Shown: positions 38,926 through 47,834 of the stretch, piece by piece
Layout of the letters: each line of letters opens with the position of its first letter
How positions within the stretch are numbered: the stretch's first letter is position 1
Source of the DNA: Planctomycetota bacterium
GTDB taxonomy: Bacteria; Planctomycetota; UBA1135; GCA-002686595
Direction: 5' to 3'
NCBI GenBank assembly: GCA_016795325.1
Contig: JAEUHY010000045.1
Location: 1-64,000, forward strand
Length of the DNA stretch: 64,000 nucleotides
The notes under the pieces: generated by a model
Told to the model about the DNA's origin: nothing
Seen by the model: the letters and a program-made list of their open reading frames with translations, nothing else
Databases searched by the model: none
Position numbers and translations under genes: made by a program

Positions 38926-39249
38926 ATGGCCACCGAAACGATCACGGAATCCGTCTACGCCCAGCTCCGCCAAGTCTTCGATCCGGAGATCCCGGTCAAC
39001 ATCGTCGACCTGGGCCTGATCTACGACGTGAAGGTCGACGGCGCGACCTGCAACGTGACGATGACCCTGACCTCGCAGGCCTGCCCGGAGGCCAAGACGA
39101 TCCCCGACGTGGTCAAGCGCCGCTGCAACACGGTCGCCGGCATCACGAACACCGAAGTCACGATCGTGTGGGAGCCGCAGTGGTCGCCGCAGCGCATCTC
39201 CGAAGAGGGGCGCAAGCTGCTCGGCATCGACGAAGAGCAGGAGTACTAA
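38926..39249 (+). CDS. MIP18/DUF59 iron-sulfur assembly factor (SufT-like)
   Basis: A 107-residue cytoplasmic protein with the DUF59 pattern: VYAQLRQVFDPEIPVNIVDLGLIYDV, LTSQACPEA with the conserved Cys, and a VTIVWEPQWSPQRISEEGR tail. Family members (SufT, PaaD, MIP18) help mature Fe-S proteins. No other suf genes lie in the window, so the specific partner is unknown. Confidence 0.92.
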   Translation: MATETITESVYAQLRQVFDPEIPVNIVDLGLIYDVKVDGATCNVTMTLTSQACPEAKTIPDVVKRRCNTVAGITNTEVTIVWEPQWSPQRISEEGRKLLGIDEEQEY

Positions 39250-39266
39250 GCGCGGGGCGCGCGGGC

Positions 39267-39704
39267 TCAGGCCTGGGCCAGCGCGCGCGGCGAGCTCTTC
39301 TCGAGCACGCGGCGCATCGACCACAGGTCCTCGGCGAGCAGCGAGAGCACGTCGTCGAGTGTGATCAACCCCACCAGCGCGCCCTGGGGCGAGACGACGG
39401 GCACGCGGCGCACGCCGTGGGTGCGCATGATCGCGATCGCGTCCTCGAGCGGGGCCAGCTCCGAGACGGTGTGCGGGTGCGCGCTCATCACGTCGCTGAC
39501 GCGCACGCTGTTCGGCTCGCGCCCTTCGCCGACGACGCGCACGGCGATGTCGCGGTCGGTGAGGATGCCGACGGGGCGGCGCTCGCGGTCGAGCACGAGG
39601 AGCGTGCCCACGGCGCGCGAGCCCATGCGCTGCGCGGCGGCGCGCACGAACTCCTGCGGCTCAGCGGTGTCGACGTCGCGGTTGCAGATGCGTCCGATGG
39701 TCAT
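39267..39704 (-). CDS. CBS-domain-pair protein
   Basis: A 145-residue protein of two CBS units: GTLLVLDRERRPVGILTDRDIAV and VRRVPVVSPQGALVGLITLDDVL. CBS pairs bind adenosine nucleotides or similar ligands and regulate partners. There is a GAGGA site before the ATG. It stands alone, but the sensor kinase lies immediately upstream on the same strand. Confidence 0.93.
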   Translation of the reverse strand: MTIGRICNRDVDTAEPQEFVRAAAQRMGSRAVGTLLVLDRERRPVGILTDRDIAVRVVGEGREPNSVRVSDVMSAHPHTVSELAPLEDAIAIMRTHGVRRVPVVSPQGALVGLITLDDVLSLLAEDLWSMRRVLEKSSPRALAQA

Positions 39705-39820
39705 GGGTCAAGTCCTCGTGCGGGGTTGGAGGGCGGTCGGTCCTCGAGCACGGCGAGCCTGGATCCGCGGCGCGGAAACTCCCATACGCGTTTGAGCGCA
39801 CGCGGAGCGCGTCGAAGTGC

Positions 39821-41938
39821 TCAAACGCTGGCGTGCGCGAACACCGTGCGCAGCGCCGCGTCGAGGGACTCCTCGGTGAACGGCTTTTCGAGCGTCCACA
39901 GCCCCGGCTCGAGGCGACCTTGGCGCACGAGCACGTCGGCGGGGTACGCGGACATGTAGATCACGCGCAGCGTCGGCCGCCAGGCGCGCAGACGATCGGC
40001 GAGTTCGCGCCCGCTCAAGCCAGGCAAGACCATGTCCGTGAGCAGCAGATCGATCGGACCGCGGTGTTCGCCGGCGACGCGTTCGGCTTCGCTCGAGCTG
40101 TCCGCGGTCAGCACGGTGTAGCCGCGCGCCTTGAGCGTGTGCGCCAGCGACAACCGAATCAGCCGCTCGTCCTCGACCACGAGAATCACCGCGGGTGCGT
40201 GCTCGGCGCGCGACGGCGCATTCGTGCGCGGTGCGGCGCGTGGCGCTGCGGAATCCTCGCGGCGCGGCAGCAACACGCGGAAGGTCGTGCCCTGCCCGAC
40301 CTCGCTCTCGAAATCGATCACGCCGCCGAGTTGGTCGACGATCGCGTACACGGTGTACAGCCCCAGGCCCGTGCCCTCGCCCACGGGTTTGGTGGTGAAG
40401 AACGGCTCGAAGATGCGCTCGCGGATGGCGGGATCGATGCCGCCGCCGGTGTCCTCGACCGAGAGGCGCACGTAGCTCCCCGCCGCGAGCCGGCCGACCC
40501 GCGTGGCGTGCGTGAGTTCGATGTCCTCGGTCACGATGCGCAGCCGTCCGCCGCGCCGCATGGCGTCGCGCGCGTTGATCGCGAGGTTCATCAGGATCTG
40601 CTCGAGCTTGCTCGGATCGCCGAACACCGGCGCACCCGATGGGCACAGCTCGAGCGCGAGCTCGATGTCCTCGCCCAGCACTTGGCGCAGGATGCTCACG
40701 GCCGACTTGACCACGCCGTTGAGCTCGACCGGACGCGCTTCGCTCGGCCGCTGGCGGCTGAAGTTGAGCAGTTGCCGCGTCAGCGACGCGCCGCGTTCGG
40801 CCGCGCCGCGGATCTCGTCGATGAGCTCCGCCGCCTGCGCTTCCGCGGGCAGCGACTTGCGCGCCATGTTGGCGCAACCGATCACGCCCGCGAGCAGGTT
40901 GTTGAAGTCGTGCGCGATGCCGCTCGCCAGGCGGCCGACCGCCTCCATCTTCTGAGCTTGGCGGAACTGCTCCTCGAGGCGCTTGCGTTCGGTCAGATCG
41001 CGCAGAATCCCCGTGAATTTGCGCCCTTCTTCGGCGACGAACTCGCCCACGCTCAGGTCGAGCGGGAAGGTCGCGCCGTCCTTGCGCAGGCCGACCACTT
41101 CGCGGCCGACGCCGATCACGCGCGCCTGCCGCGTTCCCAGGTAGCGCAAGATGTAGTCGTCGTGGCGCTCCGCGTCGGGCGAGGGCATGAGCACGCGCAC
41201 GTTGCGGCCGATCAGCTCCTCGGCGCTCCAGCCGAACATGCGCTCCGCCGCGCGGTTGACGCTTTCGATGCGGCCCTGCGTGTCGATCGTGACGATCGCC
41301 TCCGCCGCGGTGTCGAAGATCGAACGCAGCACGCGTTCGCTGCGCAGCGCGCGCTCCTCGGATTCGACGCGGCGCAAGACCTGCTCGCTCAAGCCGTCGC
41401 GCGCTTGCACGAGGTCCTTGGTGCGGTCGACCACACGTTGTTCGAGCTCGGCCGCCGACGCACGCGCCTGACTCTCGGATTCCTGCTGCACGCGCAAACG
41501 AAAGGCCGTCTCGGTCAGCGAGCGCTCCATCTTCTGGCGCGCGGCCTGTTCGCGCACCAGCCACACGCCGATCCCGACGGTAGTCCAGATGCCGACGATG
41601 CTCAGCGCGCGGTTGAGGCGCACGATCCACAGCTCCTGCGGCGCCTCGGCGGAAACCGCGACGTCGACGATCGTGAGCAGCGTCGCGAGCACCGCGAGCG
41701 CGACGGTCCAAGCAACCTCGCGCAAGCTCAGCGAGGCCAGGATCACCAGCACGTAGAGGATCGCTGTCGTCACGCCGAGCGGGAGCAGCAGATCGACGGC
41801 GAAGATCCCGGCGAGCCCTAGTCCGAGCAGGAGAAAGCGCAGCGCGCGCGGCCGGGAGACGGGTGTGAGTCGAGATTCGGCGCCTGGGTCCATCCACGCG
41901 GACGCGCCCTCGGCGTCCTCGCGATCAGGCTCGAACAT
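39821..41938 (-). CDS. PAS-containing hybrid histidine kinase (FixL-like PAS)
   Basis: A 705-residue sensor. The N-terminus has paired membrane helices (FLLLGLGLAGIFAVDLLLP, TAILYVLVILASLSL and following). A coiled coil leads to a PAS domain with the FixL-type stretch LMPSPDAERHDDYI...VIGVGREVVGLRKDG. His259 is at the position of the FixL haem ligand. HisKA His343 (GIAHDFNNLL) follows, then HATPase (VEDTGGGIDP, GTGLGLYTVY) and a receiver with Asp635 (LLTDMVLPGLSG). Haem binding is possible but unproven; many PAS domains keep this His. The neighbouring short receiver protein has closely similar receiver sequence, so the two likely form one phosphorelay. Confidence 0.93.
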   Translation of the reverse strand: MFEPDREDAEGASAWMDPGAESRLTPVSRPRALRFLLLGLGLAGIFAVDLLLPLGVTTAILYVLVILASLSLREVAWTVALAVLATLLTIVDVAVSAEAPQELWIVRLNRALSIVGIWTTVGIGVWLVREQAARQKMERSLTETAFRLRVQQESESQARASAAELEQRVVDRTKDLVQARDGLSEQVLRRVESEERALRSERVLRSIFDTAAEAIVTIDTQGRIESVNRAAERMFGWSAEELIGRNVRVLMPSPDAERHDDYILRYLGTRQARVIGVGREVVGLRKDGATFPLDLSVGEFVAEEGRKFTGILRDLTERKRLEEQFRQAQKMEAVGRLASGIAHDFNNLLAGVIGCANMARKSLPAEAQAAELIDEIRGAAERGASLTRQLLNFSRQRPSEARPVELNGVVKSAVSILRQVLGEDIELALELCPSGAPVFGDPSKLEQILMNLAINARDAMRRGGRLRIVTEDIELTHATRVGRLAAGSYVRLSVEDTGGGIDPAIRERIFEPFFTTKPVGEGTGLGLYTVYAIVDQLGGVIDFESEVGQGTTFRVLLPRREDSAAPRAAPRTNAPSRAEHAPAVILVVEDERLIRLSLAHTLKARGYTVLTADSSSEAERVAGEHRGPIDLLLTDMVLPGLSGRELADRLRAWRPTLRVIYMSAYPADVLVRQGRLEPGLWTLEKPFTEESLDAALRTVFAHASV

Positions 41939-42013
41939 GCGCGCGATCTCGGGCAGTGAGCCAAGGGCGTAGCTGCGCGGCGCAGCGTGCGAAGCCCGGC
42001 GTCGAGCGCGCGT

Positions 42014-42829
42014 TCACCCGTGCGACTCGAGCTCGCGCAACTTGCCCACCAGTTGCTCTTCGGTGAACGGCTTCTCGAGCGTGGCTTGATCAGGCTGGAT
42101 GCGGCCTTGCTGGAGCAGCACGTCGCGCGGAAAGGCCGACATGAAGATCACGTGCGCCTGCGGCCACTTGGCGTGGGCGAGCTTGGCGATCTCCGGACCG
42201 GTCGGGCCGGGCACGACCACGTCGGTGAGCAGCACATCGAGCGGCTCGCGGCGGGTTTCGATGTGCTTGGCGGCTTCGTGCCCATCACAGGCGCACTCGA
42301 CTTGGTAGCCCAGCGACTGCAGCTCGTGGCGCAGCGTGATGCGAATCAGGCGCTCGTCTTCGACCAGCAGCACGCGTTGGGCGCCGGCCGACGCAGCGGT
42401 CGCCGCGTGCGACGACGCGTCGCGCTCACACATGCAGGGCGCGGGACGCGCACTGGCGGCGGCCTTGGGCGTCAACGCGAGCAGCTTCGAACTGAAATCG
42501 ACGCCGCGCCGCGCCTGCGACGCGATCTGATCGATGTAGGCGCGCGAGGGGTCTGCCGCGTCGAGCGTGCGCGCGGCGACTTGCGCTGCGCCCAGGATGC
42601 CCATCAACGCGTTGTTGAAGTGATGGACGACATCGGCGCTCGACGCCGCCGACAAACCGTTCGCGCGGCACAACGCTTCGAGCGCGGCCTCGCGCTCCGC
42701 GCCTTCGCCGCGCGCGCACGCCGCCAGCTCGTCGCACAGTCGTTGCCAGCGTGCGTCGCCGTGGAAGGCACGCAGGCGCGTCAACTCGTCGTGCAGAGAT
42801 TCCTGCTCAGACTTGTGGTACGCGCCCAT
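42014..42829 (-). CDS. HisKA-like domain plus receiver, no ATPase domain
   Basis: A 271-residue protein, ATG 42829 after a GAGGCGA site. The middle has a HisKA-like dimerisation helix with two adjacent His (ADVVHHFNNALMGILG, His69-His70), but no HATPase domain follows. A receiver takes its place (VLLVEDERLIRITL, acceptor Asp203 in LLTDVVVPGPTG, EKPFTEEQL). A Cys pair (PCMCERD) lies in the linker. It cannot autophosphorylate alone. It could dock with and be phosphorylated by the hybrid kinase encoded next (starts at 41938). It may be a phosphorelay intermediate or a decoy. Confidence 0.85.
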   Translation of the reverse strand: MGAYHKSEQESLHDELTRLRAFHGDARWQRLCDELAACARGEGAEREAALEALCRANGLSAASSADVVHHFNNALMGILGAAQVAARTLDAADPSRAYIDQIASQARRGVDFSSKLLALTPKAAASARPAPCMCERDASSHAATAASAGAQRVLLVEDERLIRITLRHELQSLGYQVECACDGHEAAKHIETRREPLDVLLTDVVVPGPTGPEIAKLAHAKWPQAHVIFMSAFPRDVLLQQGRIQPDQATLEKPFTEEQLVGKLRELESHG

Positions 42830-43020
42830 GGATTCGCCTCGCTCGTAGTGTCGCCGCAAGCCGTCCGACGGCCGGCCGACCGTTCGTCCACGCACTCGCG
42901 TTGGTCACTATCATCGAGCGGACCCCGCGCGCTCAGCGATGGGCCCGACTGCGTAGGCGTTCGCCAAACCGCGCCGTAGGGAGGGCGTATCCCGCGAGCG
43001 CGTTTTGCGCGGCAGCCGCG

Positions 43021-43401
43021 CTACTGCACGACGTTCATCTGTCCGGGCATCTGCGGCGGCGGAGCGTTGGGATTCTTCTTCAGCTCTTCCTTCCAAGCGA
43101 GCATGCGCGCTTTCGCCGCCGCGCTCTCGGCCTCGGGGATCTTGCCCTGGCGTTGGAGGAAGATGGACAGACTCGTAAAGACGAACGGATCGTTCGGCGT
43201 GAGCTCGATCACGCGTTGCAACGTTGCAATCGCTTCGTCTTGCCGGCCCAGCTTGGACTGGGCCGTCGCAAGCGCGTGGAGCACCTCGTCCCAGTCGGGC
43301 TTGCCCCCGAGCGCCAAGCGGTATTCCGCGATCGACTCCTCGAACTTCTGCTGTCCGAAGAGCTTCAAACCGTTCATGTAGTGAGTCTTGGCGTCGCCCA
43401 T
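43021..43401 (-). CDS. Small TPR-repeat protein
   Basis: A 126-residue protein from ATG 43401. TPR repeats cover most of it: KTHYMNGLKLFGQQKFEESIAEYRLAL, DEVLHALATAQSKLGRQDEAIATLQRV, then PFVFTSLSIFLQRQGKIPEAES. No signal peptide. The tail is Pro-rich (NPNAPPPQMPGQM). A scaffold role is likely; the partner is unknown. Confidence 0.85.
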   Translation of the reverse strand: MGDAKTHYMNGLKLFGQQKFEESIAEYRLALGGKPDWDEVLHALATAQSKLGRQDEAIATLQRVIELTPNDPFVFTSLSIFLQRQGKIPEAESAAAKARMLAWKEELKKNPNAPPPQMPGQMNVVQ

Positions 43402-43457
43402 GGCGCGGACAGGGTACCAGCCCCGCGCCACGGGCCACCTACGACATCCGCCGCAGT

Positions 43458-44252
43458 TCAGGCGAGGTCGAACAGCAGCGCTTCGACGGATTCGACGGCT
43501 TCGAGGACGAGTTCGCCCGCGTCTTCCGTCGAAGCGCCGTCGCCGGCGGCGAGCGCCGTGCCGTTGAGCTTGGCCGCGCCGCGGATGAGCTGCAGCCACG
43601 CGCCGCGTCCGGGGGCGAGCTCATGTTGGATGCGTTCACCCGCGGCGAGCCGCACGCGGAACACGGCGGCGTCCTGGTGGATCGCCGCGCTGCTCTCGCG
43701 CCCGTCGTTCGAGATCACGAGCACCTTGCGCGCGTCGCGCGCGGCCTCGCTGGGCTTCCACTCGGTGTAGCTGGGCGCGAGCCCACGCTCGCTGGGCTGG
43801 ATCCAGATCTGCAGGAAGTGCAGCCCTTCGCTGCGGCTGGGGTTGAACTCGCTGTGCGTGACGCCGCGGCCGGCGCTCATGAGCTGGATCTCGCCAGGCT
43901 TGAGCGTGCGCCCGTTGCCCATGCTGTCCTTGTGCTCGAGCGCGCCTTCCAGCACGTACGAGAAGATCTCCATGTCGCGGTGCGGGTGCGTCGGGAAGCC
44001 GGCGCCCGCCGTCACCTTGTCCTGGTTGATGACGCGCAGCGAACGGAAGCCCATGTGCCGCGGGTCGTAGTACTCGGCGAAGCTGAAGGTGTGGCGGCTG
44101 TCGAGCCAACCGTGGTCGGCGCGGCCGCGTTCGAGCGACTTGCGGACGGTGATGCGCATGGCCTTGGGAGCTTGGGGCTGTTCGCCCGCGAGCCCCAGCC
44201 CGGCGAGGCCGGCGGTCGCGGCGAGGTGAGTGAGGAAAGTGCGTCGTTCCAT
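43458..44252 (-). CDS. Tat-exported pirin-family protein
   Basis: A 264-residue protein after an AAAGG site. The N-terminus is a Tat-type signal (ERRTFLTHLAATAGLAGLG). The pirin bicupin follows: WLDSRHTFSFAEYYDP, metal-binding FPTHPHRDMEIFSY, LMSAGRGVTHSEFNPS. Pirins bind iron and some have quercetinase activity; most are cytoplasmic, so export is unusual. The C-terminal half is the weaker second cupin. Confidence 0.9.
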   Translation of the reverse strand: MERRTFLTHLAATAGLAGLGLAGEQPQAPKAMRITVRKSLERGRADHGWLDSRHTFSFAEYYDPRHMGFRSLRVINQDKVTAGAGFPTHPHRDMEIFSYVLEGALEHKDSMGNGRTLKPGEIQLMSAGRGVTHSEFNPSRSEGLHFLQIWIQPSERGLAPSYTEWKPSEAARDARKVLVISNDGRESSAAIHQDAAVFRVRLAAGERIQHELAPGRGAWLQLIRGAAKLNGTALAAGDGASTEDAGELVLEAVESVEALLFDLA

Positions 44253-44355
44253 GGCGAAGTGCCTTTCTTGCCGGGAGATTGTCGACCCAACCCGCGCCGG
44301 GCGCCAATGCCGAGTGCGCCGCGAGGTCATGCCTTTTCGGCATGAACGTTCGAGC

Positions 44356-45807
44356 TCACAGCCGCACGTTGACCGTCGAGCCCACCTCGTGAACGAGCAC
44401 GGGGACGACGCGCTCGCCGCACACGAACTCGTGCATCCGTCCGGTGCGGATCGGAACCCGGATGCGGCCGTTCTTGTCCAGCGTGAGCGCGCGACGCAGC
44501 TCGTAGCTGCCGTTGCCGGTGGGTAGGCGCACTTCGACGAGGCGCGGGAGTTCCGCGGAGGTCGAAGCCACTTCGACGTCGACCGTCGCGATGTTCGCAG
44601 CAAGCTCGAGGCCAGCTACGGGCGCAGCGACGACACCGGGCGAGCATTCGACGGAGTCGAGCCCGGCTACGCCGCGCAACTCGAGCGAGTAGCCCGCCGC
44701 GAACAGTCCGCCGAGCTCGAAAACGCCGTCGGGCCCGATCTGGGCCTCACGATCTCCAGTGCGCAGACCATCGGGTGAGTAACGCAGGGCGCGTTCGCTG
44801 GTTCTCCAAGGCGCCAACTCGCGCGGCGGCGTGAGGCACACCGCGCGGACGCGCATTCCGACGAGCGACGGAGACGTGCGGCCGGAGATCGTCTCACCGC
44901 GCGAGAGAACGATCGAGCCGAGGTTGTAGTCGCCTGGACTGGGAGTGTCGAGGCGACCGGCCACGGGGAGAAATCCGTCGACCTGCGCGAGCCACTCGAC
45001 GGCGCCGCCGACGTTGACGGGCAGGCCGAAGGTTCCGGCGCCTGCGACACGGCGCACCTGGAGATCGCCTTCGATCACTAGAGAGTTGACCGACGACTCG
45101 TGACGCCAGCGAACGTTCCCATCGGGCGGCGGCCCGTCCCAAACGAGCTTGCCGTGAACCGTCGTGGACGTGGGCGGCGGGAGCACGACTTCGAGCACAA
45201 CTTCAGGCTCGAAACAGCGTCGTGCCGGCACGTCCGCCAAGTCCAAGTCGAGCCGCGATTCGTAGTGACGCCAACTCCGAGTGAATGCGTTGATGTCTAC
45301 CGCCTTGACCAGCACGCGCAGAACCGAGGGTGGCGCCGGCCCGGCATCGAACTCGCGGGTGAGGTCCAGTTCGAGTTTGACTGGGGCATCGCGTAGGTCG
45401 TTGAGTGGAACATTGCGCAGGCCGGCCGGGGCTGCGCTCGCGCGAGCGTCATCCAGTTGGACAACCCAACTCCAGTTGCGAGACACACCCGGTTCGAGTT
45501 CGCTGGCAGCAACCCGCGCGCGGAGCAGCACTCGAGCGAGTTTCGTCGGCAACTCGCCCGCACTCGGATGCTCTTTCGCAGCCGCGCGCTGCGCCTCGGT
45601 GACGAGCAGCGGCGGCGGCGACTCCGCCATCACCGCTGGGTCGGACGCGAGGATCGGTTCGGCGGCGCTTTCGCCGCGAGCAGCAGGCGCAGTTGAGGGC
45701 GACGGCGACGCGGATCCGCCTACGTGCTCGCGCGAGTCGCGGAGCAGGAACACCGCGGCAACGGAGCACACGAACAACGCCGCGAGCAGTGCGAGCCACT
45801 TGCGCAT
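44356..45807 (-). CDS. Membrane-anchored exported beta-domain protein, unknown function
   Basis: A 483-residue protein with an N-terminal signal-anchor (MRKWLALLAALFVCSVAAVF) and a low-complexity Ser/Pro/Ala linker (about 30-70). The rest is beta-rich, with segments like VHGKLVWDGPPPDGNVRWRH and IGPDGVFELGGLFAAGYSLEL that resemble carboxypeptidase-regulatory repeats. It is similar in style to the two island proteins at 29.9 and 33.1 kb but has the normal high G+C. Function unknown. Confidence 0.78.
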   Translation of the reverse strand: MRKWLALLAALFVCSVAAVFLLRDSREHVGGSASPSPSTAPAARGESAAEPILASDPAVMAESPPPLLVTEAQRAAAKEHPSAGELPTKLARVLLRARVAASELEPGVSRNWSWVVQLDDARASAAPAGLRNVPLNDLRDAPVKLELDLTREFDAGPAPPSVLRVLVKAVDINAFTRSWRHYESRLDLDLADVPARRCFEPEVVLEVVLPPPTSTTVHGKLVWDGPPPDGNVRWRHESSVNSLVIEGDLQVRRVAGAGTFGLPVNVGGAVEWLAQVDGFLPVAGRLDTPSPGDYNLGSIVLSRGETISGRTSPSLVGMRVRAVCLTPPRELAPWRTSERALRYSPDGLRTGDREAQIGPDGVFELGGLFAAGYSLELRGVAGLDSVECSPGVVAAPVAGLELAANIATVDVEVASTSAELPRLVEVRLPTGNGSYELRRALTLDKNGRIRVPIRTGRMHEFVCGERVVPVLVHEVGSTVNVRL

Positions 45808-45870
45808 GCGCCAAGTATGCCAGCCACGAGCGCCAGCGCGCGTCGCTTGGAAGGTTCATGCCGTGCGGTT

Positions 45871-46788
45871 ATGACCACGCGCACCATGGAGCTCGACCAG
45901 CTGCGTTACTTCGTCGCCGCCGCGGAAGAGGCGAGCTTCTCGCGCGCCGCGCTGCGCTGCCACATCACGCAGCCAGCGCTCAGCCGCCAGATCGCGCGCC
46001 TGGAGCGCGAGCTGCGCACGCCGCTGTTCGAGCGCGTGCGCCAACGCGTCGCACTCAACGAAGCCGGGCGTTTCTTCCTCGAGCGCGCGCGGCGCATCCT
46101 GTGCGACGTCGAAACCAGCTCGCAGCAGGTGCGCGAGCAGTTCGCCGAAGCGCCGCGCGTGCTGCGCCTGGGGCTGGTCGCGCCGTTCCTCGACGACCTC
46201 GTCGCGCCCGCGGTGCGCGCGCTGCGCGTGCGCCACCCCAAGGCCAAGGTCAGCCTGTTCGAGCTGCGGCCGCGCGAACAGCTGCAGCGCCTCGCGGAGC
46301 GCGAGCTCGACGCCGCGTTGCTCGGCAACCTCGACCCCGCCGAACGCACGCCGTTCACCGTCAAGCGTCTCGCGCGCCACCCGCTCGCCGCAGTGCTGCC
46401 CCATGCGCATCCGCTCGCCGCGCGGCGCACTCTCGCGCTTGCCGAACTCGCCTCCGAGCGCTTCGTGTCGCTCTCCGACGCGCAGTTCCCCGGCCGCCGC
46501 GCGCTGCTGCAGTCCGCCGCGCGCACCGCAGGCTTCGAGCCGCGCATCGAACGTGAGCTCGACTCGCTCGGACTCCTGCTCGCCGCCGTAGCCGACGGCG
46601 AAGGCGTCGCACTGCTCCCGCGGCACGCGCGCAAACTCCCGCACGAAGGCTGCGCGTTCGTCGCGCTCGAAGCGCCTGTCCCGCAGGCCGAGCTGTTCCT
46701 CGTCACGCCGCCGGGGCCGGTTTCGCCGCAGCTGCAGACGCTGTGTGAGCTGCTCGCCGACAAGGCGCGCGCGCTGGCGCAGCCGTGA
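45871..46788 (+). CDS. LysR-family transcriptional regulator
   Basis: A 305-residue regulator; ATG 45886 is an equally good start (MELDQLRYFVAAAEE). The winged HTH is typical (FSRAALRCHITQPALSRQIARLERELRTPLFER), followed by the two-lobe effector domain (RLGLVAPFLDDLVAPAVR, LDSLGLLLAAVADGEGVALLP). It is divergent from the anchored protein at 44.4-45.8 kb, which is the first candidate target. The last ~56 codons are duplicated directly downstream. Confidence 0.93.
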   Translation: MTTRTMELDQLRYFVAAAEEASFSRAALRCHITQPALSRQIARLERELRTPLFERVRQRVALNEAGRFFLERARRILCDVETSSQQVREQFAEAPRVLRLGLVAPFLDDLVAPAVRALRVRHPKAKVSLFELRPREQLQRLAERELDAALLGNLDPAERTPFTVKRLARHPLAAVLPHAHPLAARRTLALAELASERFVSLSDAQFPGRRALLQSAARTAGFEPRIERELDSLGLLLAAVADGEGVALLPRHARKLPHEGCAFVALEAPVPQAELFLVTPPGPVSPQLQTLCELLADKARALAQP

Positions 46789-47056
46789 ACGCCGCGCTCA
46801 GACCGCGACGCGCTTGAAGTCGAGCAGGATCCCGCCGCGGCACGCGCGCAAACTCCCGCACGAAGGCTGCGCGTTCGTCGCGCTCGAAGCGCCCGTCCCG
46901 CAGGCCGAGTTGTTCCTCGTCACGCCGCCGGGGCCGGTCTCGCCGCAGCTGCAGACGCTGTGTGAGCTGCTCGCCGACAAGGCGCGCGCACTCGCGCAGC
47001 CGTGAACGCCACGCTCACACCGCGACGCGCTTGAAGTCGAGCAGGATCCCGCCGCG
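46618..47056. repeat. 217-bp tandem duplication over two converging gene ends
   Basis: Unit 46618-46834 is repeated at 46835-47051, with five further bases of homology (CCGCG) at the join. I count seven differences (about 97% identity). The unit holds the end of the LysR gene and the last codons of the opposite-strand zinc-ribbon gene. All five differences inside the LysR frame are silent, and the one in the opposite gene's last codon (GTC/GTG) is silent too. Confidence 0.93.
46838..47005 (+). pseudogene. Duplicated C-terminal fragment of the LysR gene
   Basis: The frame reads RHARKLPHEGCAF...LLADKARALAQP and stops at 47005, identical in protein sequence to the end of the intact gene. It lacks the HTH and most of the effector domain and has no start of its own. 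Confidence 0.85.
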
Positions 47057-47629
47057 CAGGAACGCGACGCCGATGTCGCCCGGTGCGTGGGCGCCTGCCA
47101 GCTGAGCGCCGCAGCGGAATTCGATCCGCTCGCCCTCGCGGTTCTCGAGCAGCGCGTAGTGGTGCGTGACGGCCCGGCGGTTGTCTCCGCCGCCGGAAAC
47201 CTCGATGCGTTCGTCGCGCCACACAACGATGTGCCGTTCGAGGGGCGCAGCCGAGAACTGCTGCGCGGACTTCATGGCTCGTTGCAGCATCACCAACGCG
47301 AGCACGGTGACGATCGCGGGGAACACCGCCACGAAGCCGCTCTCCTTGGCGACCACGACGGTCAGGAAGGCGACCGCCACGGTGACGAGCGCAAGGACCA
47401 GCACCGTCATTCCGCCGCCGATGCTGTGGGAGAGGGTCGCCGGGCGATGGCGCGCCAAGCTCGCGTACTCAGGCGAGTTCTCGACTGCCGCGAAGCGTTC
47501 GGGCGCGACGACCGCCTTGTTCGGGTTCAGCACCGGCTTGACGAGCAACGCGCCGCAGTAGGGACAGTTGATCCAGCGGTCGTCGGTGACCGGGGCCTTG
47601 CATTGCGAACAGGTGAGCGCTTGGGGCAT
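47015..47629 (-). CDS. Zinc-ribbon membrane protein
   Basis: A 204-residue protein; ATG 47629 is chosen because the zinc ribbon begins there (LTCSQCKAP ... INCPYCGALL). Two transmembrane helices follow (MTVLVLALVTVAVAFLTVVV, FVAVFPAIVTVLALVML). A soluble tail then reads IVVWRDERIEVSGGGDNRR and ends GGILLDFKRVAV. The last ~13 codons are copied again at 46798-46839 by the tandem duplication. Function unknown. Confidence 0.8.
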   Translation of the reverse strand: MPQALTCSQCKAPVTDDRWINCPYCGALLVKPVLNPNKAVVAPERFAAVENSPEYASLARHRPATLSHSIGGGMTVLVLALVTVAVAFLTVVVAKESGFVAVFPAIVTVLALVMLQRAMKSAQQFSAAPLERHIVVWRDERIEVSGGGDNRRAVTHHYALLENREGERIEFRCGAQLAGAHAPGDIGVAFLRGGILLDFKRVAV

Positions 47630-47834
47630 CGTGGCGGGAAGTTCGGGGGCGAGCGGCGGCTCGAAGGGCGCCGAGCTGCGTTGTTTAGGACTCCCGCCTC
47701 GGAGGATACGGATCGGGTCTGGCGCGGCCGGGACCCCCGGCCGGTGCGCGGCGAACGACCCGCGAGTCAGCTCGACGCTGATCGTCCACGAGTGGACCGT
47801 TGACGGGGCGCTTTCCGCTGCTATTCTGGCCTTC

